DNA of 11,007 nt from the NCBI GenBank assembly GCA_937900305.1, contig CALCCV010000107.1, forward strand, positions 1 to 11,007. The letters run 5' to 3'. The first letter of the stretch is position 1, and each line of letters begins with the position of its first letter. Source of the stretch: an uncultured Pseudobdellovibrionaceae bacterium. Its GTDB lineage: Bacteria; Bdellovibrionota; Bdellovibrionia; Bdellovibrionales; Bdellovibrionaceae. The notes under the pieces are model-generated. The model was not told where the DNA came from and did no database searches. It was given only the letters and a program-made list of their open reading frames with translations. A program made the position numbers and the translations under genes. Of this stretch, positions 6,218-11,007 are shown piece after piece.

Positions 6218-6253
6218 ATAAAAATAATGTTCCACGTGGAACATTATTTTTAT
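6218..6253. terminator. 36-bp perfect palindrome between convergent genes, likely bidirectional terminator
   Basis: Bases 6218-6253 form an uninterrupted inverted repeat (18-bp arms) centred between 6235 and 6236. The core is parS site 2; the flanks are A-rich on the left and T-rich on the right (ATAAAAATAA and TTATTTTTAT). As RNA from either strand it can fold into GUUCC-ACGU-GGAAC followed by a U-rich tract, the form of an intrinsic terminator. It lies 40 nt after the lipoprotein stop and 36 nt after the rsmG stop on the other strand, where a two-way terminator would be expected. Function is inferred. Confidence 0.65.
6228..6243. promoter_or_regulatory. parS centromere site 2
   Basis: A second exact copy of TGTTCCACGTGGAACA, identical to the site at 5651-5666 and centred 577 bp from it. 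It lies in the 112-bp convergent gap between the lipoprotein gene and rsmG, embedded in a longer perfect palindrome. Two identical copies beside parAB make chance occurrence very unlikely. Confidence 0.95.
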
Positions 6254-6289
6254 CGCCCGCTCACTTTATTTAAAAAAGTTGAAATGACA

Positions 6290-6955
6290 TTAGCCAATTT
6301 TTACGGTTTTAACGACCGCAAACTTCACTCCGCCCACCGGAAGAGTGTATTCAGCCGCCAAACTAGGAACCCAGATAGAACAAAGCTGTGTAGGAATCTG
6401 AGCAACCTCAATACCCCACTCTTCACTCTTGAAGTGATAGAAAATTCCGCCCGAAGGTTGGAATTTACGTCCTAAAAGGATTGATTTCGAAATATTCGCA
6501 AAGCCACGTGCCATAGCAACTTTCACAGAGTTCGCCGGCAAAGTCTCCACAGTTTGATTGAGAATCTGAACATTCGCCAACCGAAGAATAGAAACCAGGT
6601 GCTTGAGGTATTCGCAGCGCTTGGAGTCAGATTCAACAAGCTTCACCACAACCTTAGGATAAAGCAAAGCGAACACCAGGCCCGGAAAGCCATTGCCCGA
6701 ACCAATGTCAAAAATTTCGGTCAGATTTGGATGGGATCCATAGATCGCACGACAACCCATAATCGAATCTGAAAAGTGAATCAAATCCGCATGAGCGATC
6801 GTCTTAGAGGAAATCAAGCTCAAAGCCTTGTTGGATTTCAACATTTCATCATACATCAGACGCAACTGATCATGAATTGGGGCAGAGATATCTGGAAACC
6901 ACTCTTTAACACGGTATTTTAAGACCACTTGGGTCGAATCTGCACTCTCTTTCAT
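6290..6955 (-). CDS. rsmG: 16S rRNA (guanine-527 N7) methyltransferase
   Basis: SAM-dependent methyltransferase that makes m7G527 in the 530 loop of 16S rRNA; loss of the enzyme is linked to low-level streptomycin resistance in several bacteria. It has 221 residues, close to the family norm of 205-240. The SAM-binding motif I is plain: IFDIGSGNGFPG at 81-92, followed by an acidic residue at the end of the next strand (VKLVESDSKRCEYL). The later MARGFANI (148-155) corresponds to the usual SRAFAS-type motif, and FYHFK (172-176) to the F-x-x-x-K strand. The ATG at 6955 has a strong AAGGAG 5 nt upstream. It is the last gene of the yidC-to-rsmG run, 38 nt after mnmG, and is followed by the parS palindrome. 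Confidence 0.95.
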   Translation of the reverse strand: MKESADSTQVVLKYRVKEWFPDISAPIHDQLRLMYDEMLKSNKALSLISSKTIAHADLIHFSDSIMGCRAIYGSHPNLTEIFDIGSGNGFPGLVFALLYPKVVVKLVESDSKRCEYLKHLVSILRLANVQILNQTVETLPANSVKVAMARGFANISKSILLGRKFQPSGGIFYHFKSEEWGIEVAQIPTQLCSIWVPSLAAEYTLPVGGVKFAVVKTVKIG

Positions 6956-6993
6956 GTAAGCTCCTTATCCAATACCCTATCGGAAAAAGAGAC

Positions 6994-8889
6994 TTATTCT
7001 GGAGGCATTTCAAGCGAAGATATTTTTTTACGGTGTCCCTTGAGATAGACCAAAATAGACTGTATCGCTGAGGGATTCACACCACTAATCCGAGCCGCCT
7101 GGCCCAAGGTTTTAGGGCGCACCTTCGTCAATTTTTCTTTTTCCTCTTGCGAGAGTCCATAAATTTCAGAAAAAGCCAGCGTCTCAGGCAAAGACAAAGA
7201 ATCCATACGACGAGCAGCCTCAATCAGTTCCATCTGACGTTTCACATAACCCTTGTACTTGATCTCAATCTCTACCGACTCTTGGTCGAGCTCAGGAGTT
7301 TCACCCAGATCTAACCAATCGCCGAGATCACGAAAACTCAGCTCAGGTCGCCGTAAAATTTCTTCTAAGGAAGCGCTTTTCAAAAGGGGGGACGAACCCT
7401 TTTGTATAAGCCATTTCTGAGTCTCTTCTTTCGGAGTGATTCTTCGACTCTCCAACTCCCTTCGGAGCAGGGCCCGTCGTTCCAAAGATAAATTCATAAG
7501 AGATTTAGCCTCATCTCCTAAGAGTCCAATTTCAGCACTGGACTTCGCCAAACGATCCAGAACGTTGTCCTCCCTCAAAACGAGGCGATGTTCAGCCCGA
7601 GAAGTAAACATTCGGTAGGGCTCTTTGGTGCCTTTGGTGATTAAATCATCCACCAAAACACCTATATAAGCCTCATCACGCCCGAGAACAAATTCCGGCA
7701 TCTCCAACGTCGATCTAGCCGCATTCACTCCAGCCAAAAAACCTTGAACCGCAGCCTCTTCGTAACCGCTAGTTCCATTGATTTGACCCGCGAAGTAAAG
7801 ACCCCGAACAGCTCGAGTTTCAAGTTGATGATTGATTTGAAAAGGCTCGAAATAGTCATACTCAACGGCATAACCAAAGCGAGCGACCTGAACATTTTGA
7901 AGACCCGGAATAGTTTTTAAAAACTCCAGCTGAACTTCCGCAGGCAGACTCGTCGAAATGCCCTGCAAATAAATCAAATCCGTATTCAAACCTTCAGGCT
8001 CAAGAAAAGTCTGATGACTGAGTTTATCTGCAAAACGCGAAATCTTATCTTCAATACTTGGGCAATACCGCGGACCAGTGCCCTCAATTTGACCTGAATA
8101 CATCGGACTCAGATGCATATTCCGACGAATAATTTCATGAGTTTCCTCTGTCGTGTGGCTTAAGTGACAAAGAATCTGTGGCAACCGCAACTGAGAGGGA
8201 CTCCGAAAACTAAACGGGATGTAGCGTTCATCTCCGGCTTGAGGAATGGTTTGAGACCAATCAATGCTCTCTTTCAGAAGTCGAGCTGGAGTTCCGGTTT
8301 TCAGGCGCCGAACTTCAAATCCCAAACTGCGAAGTTGATCCGAAAGTCCGACTGAAGCTTTCTCTCCAACTCTACCTCCAGATGTTTTATTCAAACCGAG
8401 ATGCAAAATCCCATTCATAAAAGTACCAGTGGTCAGGATCACCTTGCGAGCAAAAATCTCCGAGCCATCCCGTAGCCGCACACCTTTGGCAACCTCGCGT
8501 TCAATCAAAACCTCTGCCACATCAGCTGCCAAAAGCTCCAGATTCTCCTGAGATCGTAGAATTTCTGACATATAACGAGAGTATTCGTGCTTATCCGATT
8601 GAACGCGGGTACCGCGCACTGCTGGTCCTCGCGAAGAATTGAGCCGCTTGAACTGGATGCACGACTGATCGGCAGCCAAAGCCATCTGGCCACCTAACAC
8701 ATCCAGCTCTCTGACCATATGACCCTTAGCCAAACCGCCAATGGATGGATTGCAACTCATGAATGAAATGTGATCAAGGGATGAAGTCAACAGCAGCGTC
8801 TTTAAACCCAATCGAGAGGTGGCTAAACACGCCTCTACGCCAGCATGGCCTGCACCAACAACTAATATATCATAACTACTTGATTTCAT
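6994..8889 (-). CDS. mnmG: tRNA uridine-34 5-carboxymethylaminomethyl modification enzyme MnmG
   Basis: FAD-dependent half of the MnmE-MnmG complex, which adds (carboxymethyl)aminomethyl groups to wobble uridine of tRNAs reading NNA/NNG codons. Its 631 residues match E. coli (629). The Rossmann GAGHAG that holds FAD is at 12-17. Two conserved cysteines are in SCNPSIGG (C46) and GTGPRYCPSIEDK (C276), matching the functional pair in E. coli. GQINGTSGYEEAAVQG at 368-383 is the second family signature, and the C-terminal helical domain that binds MnmE and tRNA follows. The ATG is 2 nt after mnmE and has only a weak AGGA site inside the mnmE end, which suggests coupled translation with its partner. 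It looks complete. Confidence 0.98.
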   Translation of the reverse strand: MKSSSYDILVVGAGHAGVEACLATSRLGLKTLLLTSSLDHISFMSCNPSIGGLAKGHMVRELDVLGGQMALAADQSCIQFKRLNSSRGPAVRGTRVQSDKHEYSRYMSEILRSQENLELLAADVAEVLIEREVAKGVRLRDGSEIFARKVILTTGTFMNGILHLGLNKTSGGRVGEKASVGLSDQLRSLGFEVRRLKTGTPARLLKESIDWSQTIPQAGDERYIPFSFRSPSQLRLPQILCHLSHTTEETHEIIRRNMHLSPMYSGQIEGTGPRYCPSIEDKISRFADKLSHQTFLEPEGLNTDLIYLQGISTSLPAEVQLEFLKTIPGLQNVQVARFGYAVEYDYFEPFQINHQLETRAVRGLYFAGQINGTSGYEEAAVQGFLAGVNAARSTLEMPEFVLGRDEAYIGVLVDDLITKGTKEPYRMFTSRAEHRLVLREDNVLDRLAKSSAEIGLLGDEAKSLMNLSLERRALLRRELESRRITPKEETQKWLIQKGSSPLLKSASLEEILRRPELSFRDLGDWLDLGETPELDQESVEIEIKYKGYVKRQMELIEAARRMDSLSLPETLAFSEIYGLSQEEKEKLTKVRPKTLGQAARISGVNPSAIQSILVYLKGHRKKISSLEMPPE

Positions 8890-8891
8890 GA

Positions 8892-10277
8892 TTATTTTCC
8901 TAAACAGAACTCTTGAAAAACTCGATCCATAACAGCGTCGTCAAACTCCATACCTAACAACTCATGCAAGCTCTTTAGAGCTTCCATCAGAGGGAGTGCG
9001 AGAAACTCACTGCCTAATTTTTCATCCGCCATCTGAAGGGCTTCTTTTAGTGCCTTTGCAGCGATAGTCAAAGACTCTCTCTGGCGGGCCGAAAAAACAA
9101 GAGCCTCGTCTTCGACATTCGCCAGCCGAAGGTGACTCTCCAAACTGGACCAAAGAAAGTCCCGAAATGCAGGATTACGAGCCGAAGATTGAAGCACCGG
9201 AACAAAAGACCCAGCCACGGATTCCTGCGTTTCCCGAAACGGACCATGATCCAGTTTATTTCGCAAAATCATCAGTGGAATTTTGAGGTGTAGTATTTTT
9301 TGAATATTTTCAATATCTTCCAATGACAGTTCGGCTGTCTTGTTTACTACATAGAAGGCAAAATCCATTCGAGGTAGGTGTTTCCAAACCCGATCTTGGC
9401 CTAGAATTTCGATTTGATCGAGAGTTTCAGAGCGCAACCCAGCCGTATCAAAAAGACAAAATCGCGAGCCATTGTAAAAGGCCTCCCCTTCTACGACGTC
9501 TCGAGTGGTACCAGCTGTGTCGGTCACAATCGATCGCTCTTCACCAACCATCAAATTAAACAGAGACGACTTCCCCACATTCGGAGCCCCACAAAAAAGC
9601 CCATGGAACCCATCCTTCAATCCGCGACCTCGATCGTAACCGCTTACCAAAGCCTCTATTTCGCCCAGAAAACCGGCCAGCCTGAGACGTAAGTCCGCCG
9701 CCGAAAGGGTCTCCAAGCCTTCGCTGGAAAAATCAATACTAGCCTCAACGTGAGCCAAGACTTTGGTCAACTCACCAGACAAAAGAGAAATCCTGGAAGA
9801 CAGCTCCCCTCCTAAGTACCGCAAAGCCTTTTGAACTCCCTTTTGGGAACGACCTTCGATAACACCCAAAACAGCTTCAGCTTGAACTAGATCAATTCGA
9901 TCATTCATAAAAGCGCGATAGGTGAACTCTCCAGGCAGCGCCGAATGGCATCCCAACAAAGAAAGAGTCGCCAAAATTTCATCACAAATTAAAGGGTTTC
10001 CATGACAGGAGATCTCAATAACCTCATCCCCCGTAAAAGAACGACCCTTCTGAAAAAAAGAAATCAACACTTCGTCGACGGGCTGCCCAATCTCAGGATT
10101 CACGAAATGCCCATAGTAAGATTTATGAGAGGTTAGGTTGAACGGCGCGGGCCTTAGTGTTTTCGTCAACATCGAGCCCGCTAGGGGGCCAGAAACGCGA
10201 ATAACAGAAATGCCACCACGGCCAGGAGGTGTGGAGACCGCACAAATAGTGAGCGAATCACGATCTCCCGAATACAA
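8892..10277 (-). CDS. mnmE: tRNA modification GTPase MnmE
   Basis: GTPase partner of MnmG in wobble-uridine modification. It has 461 residues. The N-terminal folate-binding domain starts at about TICAVSTPPGRGGISVIRVSG (10-30), with a GEFTYRAFMNDRIDLVQAEAV block at 116-136. The G domain sits within the helical domain: G1 GAPNVGKS at 230-237, G2 TAGTTRD at 254-260, G3 DTAG at 277-280 and G4 NKLD at 340-343. The end FCLGK carries the conserved cysteine (C458) of the FC[I/L/V]GK tail. The start is TTG at 10277: GGAG lies 7 nt upstream, in the 3' end of khpB, and no ATG or GTG occurs before the conserved region. It begins 2 nt after the khpB stop. Confidence 0.97.
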   Translation of the reverse strand: MYSGDRDSLTICAVSTPPGRGGISVIRVSGPLAGSMLTKTLRPAPFNLTSHKSYYGHFVNPEIGQPVDEVLISFFQKGRSFTGDEVIEISCHGNPLICDEILATLSLLGCHSALPGEFTYRAFMNDRIDLVQAEAVLGVIEGRSQKGVQKALRYLGGELSSRISLLSGELTKVLAHVEASIDFSSEGLETLSAADLRLRLAGFLGEIEALVSGYDRGRGLKDGFHGLFCGAPNVGKSSLFNLMVGEERSIVTDTAGTTRDVVEGEAFYNGSRFCLFDTAGLRSETLDQIEILGQDRVWKHLPRMDFAFYVVNKTAELSLEDIENIQKILHLKIPLMILRNKLDHGPFRETQESVAGSFVPVLQSSARNPAFRDFLWSSLESHLRLANVEDEALVFSARQRESLTIAAKALKEALQMADEKLGSEFLALPLMEALKSLHELLGMEFDDAVMDRVFQEFCLGK

Positions 10278-10279
10278 AA

Positions 10280-10843
10280 TTATTCTCCGGTCGCTTCTTC
10301 TTGACCAGCTTCTGCATCACTAGCTTTGACAGGGAAAATTTTGATTTTTTTATAAAGGCCTTCGCCCAAAGAGCGACTTTTGATTCGAGGATCTTTAGCG
10401 AGATGCTGATGAACAACTTTACGATCTTTAGGAGGCAAGGCGCGATAATAAACCGATTTTCCCTGCTCAAGAGCGATGGCCTTCAAACTCTCTGCCCGTT
10501 CGATAAGTAAAGCCTCGTTCTCTTCTCGAAACCCCCCGCAATCAACGGCGACATTAAATCGATCAGTGGGATAATTGTGTTGCAAAACACGACGTACATA
10601 GAGCTGAAAGGCATCCAGCAGAGCGCCTTTTTTGTCTTTGAGAAGTTCTTCATCATCACCCGAAAAATCAATTCCAATGAGAACTTCGCCTTCAACTTCT
10701 TTTTCTTCACGAACCTGCACAGCTAAGCTAAAAGCACCTTTTTCTATCACGGCTTCTAAAGTGTCTTGCACCAAGGCCGCCGCTGCTGAGCTGCCACTTT
10801 TGCTTTTGCCACCACCAAACAATTTACTGAAAAATCCGGCCAT
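10280..10843 (-). CDS. khpB: KH-R3H RNA-binding protein KhpB (Jag / EloR family)
   Basis: RNA-binding protein of the Jag family, commonly encoded between yidC and mnmE and linked in Gram-positive bacteria to cell elongation and sRNA binding. It has 187 residues. A short N-terminus (MAGFFSKLFGGGKSKSGSS) may be an amphipathic, basic segment. A KH-like domain spans about 24-100, with the family stretch KDKKGALLDAFQLYVRRV at 69-86. The R3H domain lies at about 105-170, with its R-x-x-x-H pair at R141 and H145 (PPKDRKVVHQHL) and a typical ending GLYKKIKIFP. The separate Jag_N domain of many homologues is missing. An Ala/Glu-rich tail ends the protein. A strong GAGGAGGG site precedes the ATG, 13 nt after yidC. 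Confidence 0.9.
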   Translation of the reverse strand: MAGFFSKLFGGGKSKSGSSAAAALVQDTLEAVIEKGAFSLAVQVREEKEVEGEVLIGIDFSGDDEELLKDKKGALLDAFQLYVRRVLQHNYPTDRFNVAVDCGGFREENEALLIERAESLKAIALEQGKSVYYRALPPKDRKVVHQHLAKDPRIKSRSLGEGLYKKIKIFPVKASDAEAGQEEATGE

Positions 10844-10856
10844 ATTCCCTCCTCAA

Positions 10857-11007
10857 TTACGCTTTGGCAGGCGCCTTCACTTGATTTTTACCCAAAATTA
10901 AATACTGCTGAGAAATCCCAAATACCGTGCTCACGAGCATGTAAAGAGCAAGTCCACTAGGCAAATACAGCATAAACGCCGTAAAGACCAGGGGCATGAA
11001 AGCTAAA
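10857..11007 (-). CDS. yidC: Membrane protein insertase YidC, C-terminal end (partial)
   Basis: The last 49 codons and TAA stop of YidC/Oxa1, the insertase for inner-membrane proteins, including Fo subunits of ATP synthase. The translated end contains MPLVFTAFMLYLPSGLALYM, a typical match to the final membrane helices, then VSTVFGISQQYLILG and a short tail NQVKAPAKA. The 5' part lies beyond the window. It opens the yidC-khpB-mnmE-mnmG-rsmG run, whose promoter is therefore outside. Confidence 0.94.
   Translation of the reverse strand, partial: LAFMPLVFTAFMLYLPSGLALYMLVSTVFGISQQYLILGKNQVKAPAKA

Noticed and set aside
6089..6475. Plus-strand open frame of 128 codons across the second parS and the rsmG 3' end
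   Set aside because: It overlaps the lipoprotein gene in another frame and then runs antisense to rsmG; its MFHVEH is only the translation of parS.
6505..6515. CACGTG core that might be a third parS
   Set aside because: Only the 6-bp centre matches; the flanking bases do not fit the parS palindrome and it lies inside rsmG.

Overview
The window is a stretch of core bacterial chromosome, almost certainly close to the replication origin. It carries the classic origin-proximal order yidC, khpB/jag, mnmE, mnmG, rsmG, parA, parB, followed by F-type ATP synthase genes. Several traits point to a Bdellovibrio-like predator or a relative (Bdellovibrionota, formerly in the Deltaproteobacteria): a bactofilin gene directly behind parB, paired b' and b ATP synthase genes, a b subunit with an apparent cleavable signal peptide, and no atpB or atpE upstream of the b genes. 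The assignment rests on gene order and protein features, not on a database search.

Layout, from high to low coordinates because nearly everything is on the minus strand. (1) 11007-6290 is a compact run of yidC (3' end only), khpB, mnmE, mnmG and rsmG. It covers membrane protein insertion, an RNA-binding protein, the two-subunit tRNA wobble-uridine modification enzyme and a 16S rRNA methyltransferase. (2) 6289-5616 holds the only plus-strand gene, a small predicted lipoprotein of unknown function. A 16-bp parS centromere site lies at each end of it. The downstream parS is the core of a 36-bp perfect palindrome that sits between convergent genes and probably doubles as a two-way terminator. (3) 5615-3423 is the parA-parB-bactofilin operon, with overlapping or 2-nt junctions. 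(4) 3422-3172 is a 251-bp gap that should hold the ATP synthase promoter. (5) 3171-1 is the ATP synthase operon atpF'-atpF-atpH-atpA, with only the first three codons of atpG.

ParB should load on the two parS sites and act with ParA to move the newly copied origin. The bactofilin made from the same mRNA is a plausible polar or scaffold partner, as in Myxococcus. The ATP synthase and tRNA/rRNA modification genes are housekeeping neighbours.

I see no tRNA, rRNA, CRISPR array, insertion sequence or prophage, and no sign of a new defence or biosynthetic system. The parts that deserve a second look are regulatory and architectural: parS fused to a terminator palindrome, parS wedged between divergent starts, the lipoprotein caught between the two sites, repeats in the ParB linker, and the bactofilin link to ParABS.
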